Shown here: piece by piece, positions 1 to 5,206 of the stretch
How the letters are laid out: each line of letters starts with the position of its first letter
How positions within the stretch are numbered: position 1 is the stretch's first letter
Origin: Vulcanimicrobiia bacterium
GTDB lineage: Bacteria > Vulcanimicrobiota > Vulcanimicrobiia > Vulcanimicrobiales > Vulcanimicrobiaceae
Length of the DNA: 9,173 bases
Direction of reading: 5' to 3'
NCBI GenBank assembly: GCA_025451135.1
Contig: JANWKW010000034.1
Span: 1 to 9,173, forward strand
Program-made: the position numbers and the translations under genes
Notes under the pieces: generated by a model
The model's input: only the letters and a program-made list of their open reading frames with translations
Told to the model about the DNA's origin: nothing
Databases searched by the model: none

Positions 1-269
1 GCATCGGTCACCAGGACCGCGTCGTCGGCGCCCATCGCGAGCGCCTTGCGCAATACTTCTTTGTTGCTCTCCGGCGCCATCGAGAAGACCGTCACGGTCG
101 TATCGCCGCCCAGCTTCTCTTTCAATTGTAAGGCCGCTTCGACGGCGTACTCGTCGTACGGATTGAGCACCGTTTCGACGCCGGTACGGACCAGGCGTTT
201 CGTGCTCGGATCGATACGCTTCTCGCCGTTCGGGTCGGGGACGAGTTTGACCGTGGCCACGATCTTCAC
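1..269 (-). CDS. etfB: Electron transfer flavoprotein beta subunit, 5' part only
   Basis: The first 89 codons of an EtfB-type protein; the rest lies beyond the left edge. The family is about 250-260 residues and pairs with EtfA to carry electrons from acyl-CoA and other dehydrogenases to the quinone pool. Visible hallmarks are the N-terminal strand VKIVATVKLVPDPNG (residues 1-15), the NPYDEYAVEAAL segment (36-47) and ALAMGADDAVLVTD (76-89), all strongly EtfB-like. The start is GTG at 269-267, with a good GGAGGT ribosome site at 284-279 and a 9-nt spacing. Upstream on the same strand are the 52-residue Cys/His gene and a hairpin at 300-318. EtfA would be expected downstream, outside the window. 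Whether this is a conventional or bifurcating ETF cannot be told from the N-terminus. Confidence 0.93.
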   Translation of the reverse strand, partial: MKIVATVKLVPDPNGEKRIDPSTKRLVRTGVETVLNPYDEYAVEAALQLKEKLGGDTTVTVFSMAPESNKEVLRKALAMGADDAVLVTD

Positions 270-299
270 GCGGAAAAGACCTCCAAAAACGCGACGAAA

Positions 300-318
300 C
301 CCGGCGAGGTGCGCCGGG
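300..318 (-). promoter_or_regulatory. GC-rich hairpin in the etfB leader
   Basis: A perfect 7-bp inverted repeat (CCCGGCG and CGCCGGG, 5-nt loop) lies 30 nt upstream of the etfB start. In the etfB direction it is followed by TTTCGTCGCGTTTTT and then the ribosome site. It could act as a weak terminator or attenuator, or simply be a leader structure. A 10-bp perfect palindrome AACCCGGGTT (321-330) sits immediately upstream of it. The structure is seen directly; a regulatory role is inference. Confidence 0.35.
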
Positions 319-365
319 ATAACCCGGGTTGATTGGGGCTACGCGGCCCGTGGACCTGCCGAAAA

Positions 366-383
366 CCTGATAAAACTATCAGG
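366..383 (-). terminator. Putative intrinsic terminator after the 52-aa Cys/His gene
   Basis: A perfect 7-bp inverted repeat (CCTGATA, loop GTTT, TATCAGG on the minus strand) is followed directly by TTTTC. It overlaps the stop codon of the 52-residue gene at 381-379. It is strikingly AT-rich against its surroundings. The U-run is short and the stem weak, so it may be a modest terminator, or a protein-binding palindrome in front of etfB. Confidence 0.45.
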
Positions 384-537
384 AGTCAGCGAGGTAGAGG
401 GTCCAGGGCTTCTCCGGGTGATGGTCCGCCGGGAAGGAGTCCCCTGCGGCGAGATGTCGCCGGAAGCCGCACTCCGAGCATTCGTACTCACCGCCGAGGG
501 TGACGGGTTCGCCCTGGGTACCGAAGACTTCAGCCAT
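379..537 (-). CDS. 52-aa zinc-ribbon-like Cys/His protein
   Basis: A small gene of 52 codons beginning with ATG at 537-535 and ending with TGA at 381-379. The product starts MAEVFGTQGEPVTLGGEYEC and contains C20-x2-C23, H28 and the pair H39-H40 (AGDSFPADHH), followed by an aromatic segment PWTLY. The order GEYxCxxCG, then an AGDxFP segment, resembles zinc-ribbon or rubredoxin-like knuckles in which the second Cys pair is replaced by histidines. It starts 3 nt after the DUF3175 stop and has a GGGAG-like ribosome site inside that gene's last codons, so the two are almost certainly co-transcribed. I do not recognise a named family. Metal binding is inferred from the residue pattern. It is not a shadow: it has an operon-type junction, an SD and a structured Cys/His arrangement. 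Confidence 0.75.
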   Translation of the reverse strand: MAEVFGTQGEPVTLGGEYECSECGFRRHLAAGDSFPADHHPEKPWTLYLADS

Positions 538-540
538 GAT

Positions 541-816
541 CTACTCCCGACCGAATGCGGCGCGGAGTTCGTCCTTGGCCCGCTCGAGGACGTGCTTCCG
601 CTCTTCCGGCAGATTCTTGCCGGCACGATTCATGTAGAAGGTCAGCATCGACATCGCCGACCGATACGGGCTCGATTTGCGGCGGGAACTGTGCTCGGCC
701 GAACGCTTCAACGACTGCGCGATGGCCTTCGGGTCGTCCAAGTCGAAGACGCCGCGCTGCAGGTCGAGCGCATTGCTGTGTTCGGTGACGTCCTGCGACC
801 ATCGTTTGGCGGTCAT
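541..816 (-). CDS. DUF3175 domain protein
   Basis: A 91-residue basic protein that matches my memory of the DUF3175 family over its whole length: KRWSQDVTEHSNALDL (4-19), the GVFDLDDPKAIAQSLKRSAEHS segment (22-43), and SPYRSAMSMLTFYMNRAGKNLP (49-70). It ends KDELRAAFGRE, typical of the family. The function is unknown; the length and charge suggest a small helical, perhaps nucleic-acid-associated cytoplasmic protein, which is inference. ATG at 816-814 is preceded by GGGAAGG about 9 nt upstream. It is divergent from the topoisomerase IB gene across a 60-nt spacer containing a 17-bp palindrome, and is followed by the 52-aa Cys/His gene after 3 nt. Confidence 0.9.
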   Translation of the reverse strand: MTAKRWSQDVTEHSNALDLQRGVFDLDDPKAIAQSLKRSAEHSSRRKSSPYRSAMSMLTFYMNRAGKNLPEERKHVLERAKDELRAAFGRE

Positions 817-838
817 GTCTCAAGCCTTCCCGCCTCGC

Positions 839-855
839 GCCGGATTTAATCCGGC
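839..855. promoter_or_regulatory. 17-bp palindrome in the divergent DUF3175/topoisomerase spacer
   Basis: Eight-base perfect arms (GCCGGATT and AATCCGGC) around a single central T lie in the 60-nt spacer between two divergent start codons. The AT-rich centre contains TTTAAT (845-850), a fair -10-like hexamer for the topoisomerase direction; the opposite strand gives ATTAAA. No convincing -35 is visible on either side. This symmetry is typical of a dimeric regulator's operator, but no regulator gene is in the window. Confidence 0.4.
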
Positions 856-876
856 CGCCCGGGGAACGATGGCACT

Positions 877-1914
877 GTGAACGACGAAGCGGCTGCTGCC
901 GATGCTCGCGCGGCCGGCCTGCGCTACGTCGGCGACGATCTCCCCGGGATCGGCCGGATCAAGGCCGGCAAGGGATTCGCGTACGTCGGGCCGGACGGCA
1001 AGCGCGTGAGCGACCGTGCGACGCTCGACCGGATCCGGGCGCTCGCGATTCCGCCCGCCTACACCGACGTCTGGATCTCTCCCCTGGCCAACGGGCACAT
1101 CCAGGCGACCGGTCGCGACGCCCGCGGCCGCAAGCAGTACCGTTACCATGCGAGATGGCGCGAAGTCCGCGACGAGACCAAATATGCGCGGACGATCGCG
1201 TTCGCGAAGGCGCTTCCGAAGATCCGCGAGCGGGTCGAACACGATCTTCGGCTTCCGGGCTTGCCGCGCGAAAAAGTGTTGGCCGCGGTGGTGCGACTGC
1301 TCGAGACGACCACTATCCGCATCGGTAATGAGGAATATGCCAAGGAGAACGGCTCCTACGGTCTCACCACGATGAAGAACGGCCACGTCCGGGTGCGAGG
1401 CGGGGAGATGCGGTTCTCGTTTCGCGGGAAGAGCAAGATCCGGCACGCGATCTCGCTGGAGGACCGGCGCCTGGCCAAGATCGTCCGCGGCTGCCAAGAG
1501 CTGCCCGGACAGCGACTGTTCCAATACGTCGGCGACGACGGGGAAGCGCACGCCGTCGAATCCAGCGACGTCAACGACTACATCCGGGCGATCTCGGGCG
1601 AAGACTTCTCGGCCAAGGATTTCCGGACGTGGGAAGGTACCGTCGCCTGCGCGTTGCTGCTGGTCGATCGTTCGCCGATCGAGAGCGAGGCCGAACGCAA
1701 ACGTCAGGTCGCCGAAGCGATGAAGATCGTGGCGGCGCGACTGGGGAATACGCCGACCGTCTGCCGCAAATGCTACGTGCACCCAGTCATCGTCGACGCG
1801 TATCTCGAGAGCGGCACGCTCGGACCGTTCCGCGGCGGGCCGCTCAAGGACGGCCTCAGCGGCGAGGAGCGATCCGTGATCCGGCTCCTCGCCCGCCTGC
1901 GGCTAGCGGCCTAA
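877..1914 (+). CDS. DNA topoisomerase IB (poxvirus/bacterial type)
   Basis: A 345-residue type IB topoisomerase, an enzyme that relaxes supercoils through a 3'-phosphotyrosine intermediate. The N-terminal domain (about 15-95) contains LRYVGDDLPGIGRIKAGKGF and IPPAYTDVWISP; the catalytic domain follows. By spacing against the Deinococcus and vaccinia enzymes, the active-site set is R148 (in IRIGNEEYAKENGSYGL), K185 (in RGKSK), R250 (in KDFRTWEGT), N291 and Y300 (in LGNTPTVCRKCYVHP). Asn replaces the vaccinia His, as I recall for the Deinococcus enzyme. The length is normal and all catalytic residues are present, so it should be active. The start is GTG at 877 with a weak GGGGAA upstream; an ATG at 869 gives only a 3-codon frame overlapping this start. 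The stop TAA (1912-1914) overlaps the stop of the converging secreted-protein gene. Confidence 0.95.
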   Translation: MNDEAAAADARAAGLRYVGDDLPGIGRIKAGKGFAYVGPDGKRVSDRATLDRIRALAIPPAYTDVWISPLANGHIQATGRDARGRKQYRYHARWREVRDETKYARTIAFAKALPKIRERVEHDLRLPGLPREKVLAAVVRLLETTTIRIGNEEYAKENGSYGLTTMKNGHVRVRGGEMRFSFRGKSKIRHAISLEDRRLAKIVRGCQELPGQRLFQYVGDDGEAHAVESSDVNDYIRAISGEDFSAKDFRTWEGTVACALLLVDRSPIESEAERKRQVAEAMKIVAARLGNTPTVCRKCYVHPVIVDAYLESGTLGPFRGGPLKDGLSGEERSVIRLLARLRLAA

Positions 1915-2300
1915 TGCGTACAGTCGGTCAGCGATAGCGTCGGGAAATTGGTCGTCGCGCTCGTATCGAACAGCCGCCGTAAACCGCTTTGTCCGAAGTA
2001 TTGACTGGTGGTGTAGGCGACTCCGACGTCCACGGTCGCTCCCGCGCCGACTTTGAGCGTCTGCTTGGCGGCCTTGGCCGAGTCGGGAGCGCGCAGACCC
2101 CAGACGTGCAGCGTAAAGGTCAGCGGCTTCGCAGTCGCGTTGTGGATCGCGTTGATGTATTCCAGATAGCCGCCTCCAACGCGCTTCGCATAGAAGAACC
2201 CGTAGGTGAGGCTGCCCTTGCACGGCGCGGCTTGAGCGACCGTGGTACATCCGAGGCTGACGGCTATCGCCAAGGCGATGGCGATCGAGGGATATCGCAT
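1911..2300 (-). CDS. Small secreted protein, unrecognised
   Basis: A 129-residue protein with a clear Sec signal peptide: MRYPS, a hydrophobic stretch from about residue 6 to 17, and a cleavage site VAQA|APC after residue 24. The mature part has two cysteines, C27 and C127 near the two ends, which could form a disulfide. It is rich in Thr, Gly and aromatics, and looks beta-rich (LTYGFFYAKRVGGGYLEYINAIHNAT, then KPLTFTLHVWGLR). The ATG at 2300-2298 has a good GGAGAA ribosome site at 2313-2308, which decides the start over a longer upstream-open frame. It lies 74 nt after the OYE gene and its stop overlaps the convergent topoisomerase stop. I do not recognise the family. It is probably periplasmic or extracellular; an SLGC at 15-18 lacks a proper lipobox, so lipidation is unlikely. 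Confidence 0.8.
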   Translation of the reverse strand: MRYPSIAIALAIAVSLGCTTVAQAAPCKGSLTYGFFYAKRVGGGYLEYINAIHNATAKPLTFTLHVWGLRAPDSAKAAKQTLKVGAGATVDVGVAYTTSQYFGQSGLRRLFDTSATTNFPTLSLTDCTH

Positions 2301-2374
2301 GGATTTCTTCTCCGTAGCTGACCAGGTCGCCCCGAGAGCGTGAGAACGCCCTTCGGTGAAGCGCCGGCCCCGGC

Positions 2375-3463
2375 CTACGGGCGCTCGGTCGCCCGTCCGC
2401 GCAGATACTGCGGCGGGCAGAACGCCTCGCCGCCGAGGGCGTCGGCCGCATCCCACGTCCAGCGCGGGTCGCGCAGAAAGCCGCGCGCGAGCGCGATCAT
2501 GTCGGCGTCCCCGTGCACGAGGATCCGCTCGGCCTGATCGACCTTGGTGATGGCTCCGACCGAGATCGTCGGCACCCCGGTCGCGCGCTTGATCGCTGCC
2601 GAATAGGGCACTTGATAGCCCGACTTGGCTTCGATGTGCTGGTCCGGATGCAGACCGCCGCTCGAGACGTCGATGAAATCGCAACCGCGCGCTTTGAGCC
2701 GCTCCGCGAGCGCGAGCGAGCCGTCGAGGTCCCAGCCGCCGGCCACGTGATCGGTCGCCGAGACGCGCACGCCGAGCGGCTTGCCTTCGGGCCAGATGGC
2801 CCGGACCAGATCGAAGAGTTCGAGCGGGAGCCGCATCCGGTTTTCGAGCGAACCGCCGTACGCATCGGTTCGCGCGTTCGAGAGCGGCGAGAGGAACTGG
2901 TGTGCCAGATAGCCGTGCGCGAAGTGCAGTTCGATCAGGTCGATGCCGGCGCGGTCGGCGCGCCGCGCGGCCGAGACGAAATCATCGCGGACCTTCTGCA
3001 GCCCGGCATCGTCGAGCGCGCGCGGCACCAGCCAGTCGGGCTTGTACGCGATCGCCGAGGGCGCGACCGGTTCCCAGGCGCCGGGACCGCGGTCGGCGCC
3101 GTTGCCGACCCACGGGATCAAGGTCGAGGCCTTGCGGCCCGCGTGCGCGAGCTGAATGCCGACCGGCGAGCGCGCGAACTGCTTGAAGAAGCGCACGATC
3201 CGGGCAATGCCTTCCTCGTTGGCGTCGCTGTAGAGGCCGAGACAGCCGGTCGTGATGCGTCCTTCCGGACTGACGTGGGTCGCCTCGAAGAACGCGATGC
3301 CGGGGCCGGAGAGCGCGAACTGGCCGAGGTTGACGAGATGCCAATCGTTCGCGCTGCCGTCGATCGCCGAGTACTGGCACATCGGCGAGACCACCAGGCG
3401 GTTCTCGATGGTCAGCCCGCGCATCGCGAGCGGCCGGAAGAGGTGGGAAGTCTTAGTCGTCAC
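2375..3463 (-). CDS. NADH:flavin oxidoreductase, Old Yellow Enzyme family (YqjM-like)
   Basis: A 362-residue FMN-dependent TIM-barrel ene-reductase that would reduce activated C=C bonds of enones or quinones using NAD(P)H. It belongs to the YqjM (thermophilic-like) class: VVSPMCQYSA places the redox-tuning C29, QLAHAGRKA (104-112) carries the flavin-contacting R110-K111, and ELHFAHGYLAHQFLSPLSN supplies H180, H183 and Y185. The NARTDAYGGSLENR stretch and the C-terminal IALARGFLRDP phosphate-binding segment are typical. Length is normal. The start is taken as GTG 3463-3461, because the protein must begin just before LFRPLAMRGLTIENR; no strong SD is visible. This start lies inside the last codons of the HAD gene (11-nt overlap), suggesting translational coupling. 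The natural substrate is unknown. Confidence 0.93.
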   Translation of the reverse strand: MTTKTSHLFRPLAMRGLTIENRLVVSPMCQYSAIDGSANDWHLVNLGQFALSGPGIAFFEATHVSPEGRITTGCLGLYSDANEEGIARIVRFFKQFARSPVGIQLAHAGRKASTLIPWVGNGADRGPGAWEPVAPSAIAYKPDWLVPRALDDAGLQKVRDDFVSAARRADRAGIDLIELHFAHGYLAHQFLSPLSNARTDAYGGSLENRMRLPLELFDLVRAIWPEGKPLGVRVSATDHVAGGWDLDGSLALAERLKARGCDFIDVSSGGLHPDQHIEAKSGYQVPYSAAIKRATGVPTISVGAITKVDQAERILVHGDADMIALARGFLRDPRWTWDAADALGGEAFCPPQYLRGRATERP

Positions 3464-4121
3464 GCACGCCGAGTTCGTCGAGGTGCTGCAACATCTCTTG
3501 CGGGTCCGCGTAGACCCGATAAGCGCCGGACTGGACAAGTTCTTGCTCGCCGTACCCGCCGGCCAGGATGCCGACGCCGAGGAAGTTCGCGCGGCGCGCG
3601 GCCAGCATGTCCCAGACGCTGTCGCCCACGACCATCGCCTGGGTCGCATCCACGCCGAGCTTCTCGGCGGCGCGTAAGAATAGGTCCGGGTCCGGCTTGG
3701 CGCGCTTGACCTGATCGCGCGTGATGATCGGGATGTCCGAGGGGATCTGCAGCATGTCGAGGGCCGGCTTGGCCGTCTCGAGCGCGCCGCTGGTGGCGAT
3801 CGCCCATTTCACCTTCGAACGCGTCAGCTCTTGGAGCAGTTCGATCGCTCCGGGCAGCGGCTGTACTTGTGACAGCAGCCGAAGATATTCTTCCTTATGC
3901 CGTTGGGCCAGCCGCTCGGCCATCGCTTCGTCGACGTCGGCGACGCCGAGCTCGCGGGTGAGCGCGCGCATCAACAGGCCGCCGCTCATGCCGATGCGGC
4001 GATGGATCTTCCAGACCGAGAGATTGAAGCCGCAATCGCGCAGCGCCGTATGCCACGCCAGCACGTGCTGGTAGACGCTATCGACCAGCGTCCCATCGAG
4101 ATCGAAGATAAATGCAGCCAT
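3453..4121 (-). CDS. HAD-superfamily hydrolase (phosphatase or phosphoglucomutase-like)
   Basis: A 222-residue haloacid dehalogenase-type enzyme, subfamily I with an alpha-helical C1 cap. All motifs are present: FDLDGTLVDS with nucleophile D7 and acid D9, S111 in IATSG (motif II), K142 in RAKPDP (motif III), and VVGDSVWDM with D167 and D171 (motif IV). This suits a Mg-dependent phosphatase or beta-phosphoglucomutase of the CbbY/Gph type; the substrate cannot be assigned from sequence. ATG 4121-4119 places the first strand exactly where the family starts; the ribosome site is weak, and an in-frame GTG 15 nt upstream is an alternative. It follows the VOC gene by 56 nt and overlaps the downstream OYE gene. 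Confidence 0.93.
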   Translation of the reverse strand: MAAFIFDLDGTLVDSVYQHVLAWHTALRDCGFNLSVWKIHRRIGMSGGLLMRALTRELGVADVDEAMAERLAQRHKEEYLRLLSQVQPLPGAIELLQELTRSKVKWAIATSGALETAKPALDMLQIPSDIPIITRDQVKRAKPDPDLFLRAAEKLGVDATQAMVVGDSVWDMLAARRANFLGVGILAGGYGEQELVQSGAYRVYADPQEMLQHLDELGVRDD

Positions 4122-4177
4122 AGGCCACGATTCCACGCATGCGCTCGATCTACCGCTGTGCGCACGGCTGCCGAGCG

Positions 4178-4336
4178 CTACGGCTTCGGCTTCTCTTCCT
4201 CGTCGACGGTATCGCCTTCGCCGTGGTGCATGTCTTTCTGATCGTCGCGGTTCGGGTCCATGTCGGTGTCGCCGTACACGCCCATGGCGCGTTCGAGGCG
4301 TTTCTCGCGTTCGAGATCGTCGTCTGTCGGGTTCAT
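4178..4336 (-). CDS. Possible separate 52-aa acidic protein from an internal start
   Basis: This is the tail of the VOC frame read from its internal ATG at 4336-4334. The 52-residue product, MNPTDDDLEREKRLERAMGV and onward to EEEKPKP, is highly hydrophilic and probably largely disordered, with a short charged helix early on. A TATACT hexamer ends exactly 6 nt before this ATG, so the A of ATG is where transcription would begin. The VOC domain is already complete about 10 residues earlier. This may be an independent leaderless gene in frame with a VOC gene that lost its stop, or merely the tail of a fusion. I do not recognise a family. Confidence 0.4.
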   Translation of the reverse strand: MNPTDDDLEREKRLERAMGVYGDTDMDPNRDDQKDMHHGEGDTVDEEEKPKP

Positions 4337-4732
4337 AGGCGTAGTATACCCGAAAGTCGAGGCCGGTAGCGCCCATGGCGGCGCCAAGCGGTTTTCACCC
4401 GCATGGAAAAGCACGATCCGGTTACCGGCCGGATCGCAAAGGTCCGCCTCGCGCCAGAGCCAGGGCTTGTCCTCAGGCCCGCTTCCAAACGCGAGTCCCG
4501 CCGCCTTGAGGCGCGCGACGACGACGTCCAGGTCGTCGCACTCGAAGTACAGCGTCGTGCCGCCGGGTGAGAGCGGACCCTGCTGAAGTGAAAGCGTACT
4601 ATCCCCGTCCGGGCAGCGGAACCGGGCGTACCGCGGCCTCGAATCGACGACGGGGACGAGACCGAGCGCGGTATAGAAGCGCCAGCCGGCGTCGAGATCG
4701 GGCATGGTGACGGCGGCCTGGTTCATGCGCAT
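4178..4732 (-). CDS. VOC/glyoxalase-like protein with C-terminal acidic extension
   Basis: A 184-residue protein. Residues 1 to about 122 form a VOC (glyoxalase/bleomycin-resistance) domain: MNQAAVTMPDLDAGWRFYTALGL, TLYFECDDLD, and CDPAGNRIVLF. Where metal-dependent members carry His and Glu, the aligned positions here seem to be Gln, Thr and Val, so a metal centre is doubtful. From residue 133 an uninterrupted 52-residue charged tail follows (MNPTDDDLEREKRLERAMG through the terminal EEEKPKP), rich in Asp, Glu and Lys. The tail starts with a Met preceded by a TATACT box, so it may also be made alone. I chose ATG 4732 because it sits at the domain boundary; an in-frame ATG at 4780 would overlap the divergent neighbour. 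No clear SD is seen. It heads a minus-strand group with HAD and OYE. Confidence 0.8.
   Translation of the reverse strand: MRMNQAAVTMPDLDAGWRFYTALGLVPVVDSRPRYARFRCPDGDSTLSLQQGPLSPGGTTLYFECDDLDVVVARLKAAGLAFGSGPEDKPWLWREADLCDPAGNRIVLFHAGENRLAPPWALPASTFGYTTPMNPTDDDLEREKRLERAMGVYGDTDMDPNRDDQKDMHHGEGDTVDEEEKPKP
4343..4348 (-). promoter_or_regulatory. Candidate -10 box for a leaderless internal transcript
   Basis: On the minus strand TATACT matches five of six bases of the sigma-70 -10 consensus, inside GC-rich coding sequence. It is followed by ACGCCT and then ATG (4336-4334), the exact spacing that makes the A of ATG the +1 base. No TTGACA-like -35 is visible about 17 nt upstream, so it is a candidate only. 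Confidence 0.4.
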
Positions 4733-4769
4733 GATTTGAAGTCTACTCGATTCGGGGTAAAAACGACGC

Positions 4770-5138
4770 ATGAAGGTCACGTCGATCGCCTACACGGCCT
4801 ACCCGGGCAAGGACGTCCCGAAGCTGCTCGCCTTTTATCGCGACGCGCTCGGCCTGAAGGTCGATCGGGCTCACCCGAGCGAGGAGGCGGCGGAGCTGGT
4901 CGAGTTCGATCTCGGCAACGATCACTGGTTCAGCCTGATGCCAGAGAAGATGTTCGGCAGACCGCCCGGATCGGGCGCCGGCGTCGTCTTCGAGGTCGAC
5001 GATATCGAGGCCGCGCTAGCGGCCGTCCGGGACGGCGCCAGGAGCGCCGACGACAACGCGACGGACTATCCGACCTGCCGTACCGCGTCGTTCGAGGACC
5101 CCGAGGGCAATAAGGTCGGCCTCCACCAGAAAAAATGA
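4770..5138 (+). CDS. VOC family (glyoxalase-like) protein
   Basis: A 122-residue single-domain VOC protein: MKVTSIAYTAYPGKDVPKLL, LAFYRDALGLKV (20-31), VVFEVDDIEAALAAV, and FEDPEGNKVGLHQ near the end. At the usual metal-ligand positions it shows Ala, a small residue, and Gly (GNKVGL instead of GNxxEL), so a classical glyoxalase metal site appears absent. It may be a non-metal binding or resistance-type protein; the ligand is unknown. ATG 4770 is preceded by GGGG at 4754-4757, a loosely placed ribosome site. It is divergent from the other VOC gene with only 37 nt between the starts, so promoter elements must overlap or lie inside the opposing gene. It is followed after 68 nt by a secreted-protein gene. 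Confidence 0.9.
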   Translation: MKVTSIAYTAYPGKDVPKLLAFYRDALGLKVDRAHPSEEAAELVEFDLGNDHWFSLMPEKMFGRPPGSGAGVVFEVDDIEAALAAVRDGARSADDNATDYPTCRTASFEDPEGNKVGLHQKK

Positions 5139-5142
5139 CGGC

Positions 5143-5160
5143 AGCGAGGGAACCCTCGCT
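5143..5160. repeat. 8-bp inverted repeat downstream of the VOC gene
   Basis: Perfect arms AGCGAGGG and CCCTCGCT are separated by AA, five bases after the VOC stop. As RNA it would form a 7-bp stem with a GAAC loop. No U-run follows (TGCCCGCC), so it is a poor intrinsic terminator; it may be a transcript-end structure or an operator for the secreted-protein gene. A second 8-bp palindrome, CAACGTTG (5168-5175), lies between it and the ribosome site. Confidence 0.4.
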
Positions 5161-5206
5161 TGCCCGCCAACGTTGCCGGGGAGACCTAGCTTTTGAGGAG
5201 GTTCCC

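Noticed and set aside
46..849. 267-codon open frame on the plus strand
   Set aside because: It runs antisense across etfB, the 52-aa gene and DUF3175, all of which have better family matches and ribosome sites.
869..880. Four-codon frame ATG GCA CTG TGA overlapping the topoisomerase GTG start, as a regulatory uORF
   Set aside because: It has no ribosome site of its own and such short frames arise readily by chance.
820..1782. 320-codon open frame on the minus strand
   Set aside because: It is antisense to the topoisomerase IB gene, which has all five catalytic residues.
2301..2374. Terminator between the OYE gene and the secreted-protein gene
   Set aside because: The GCCGG/CCGGC repeat near 2362-2373 would need a 2-nt loop and has no T-run; no convincing terminator or promoter is seen.
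1911..2684. Longer 257-codon version of the secreted protein
   Set aside because: The upstream 128 codons are an out-of-frame shadow of the OYE gene. The signal peptide and SD place the start at 2300.
2513..3709. 398-codon open frame on the plus strand
   Set aside because: It is antisense to the OYE and HAD genes, whose active-site motifs are intact. Its own translation has no recognisable domain.
4136..4165. Palindromes CGCATGCG and GTGCGCAC upstream of the HAD gene as operators
   Set aside because: Eight-base palindromes of this composition are expected by chance in GC-rich DNA and lack larger symmetry.
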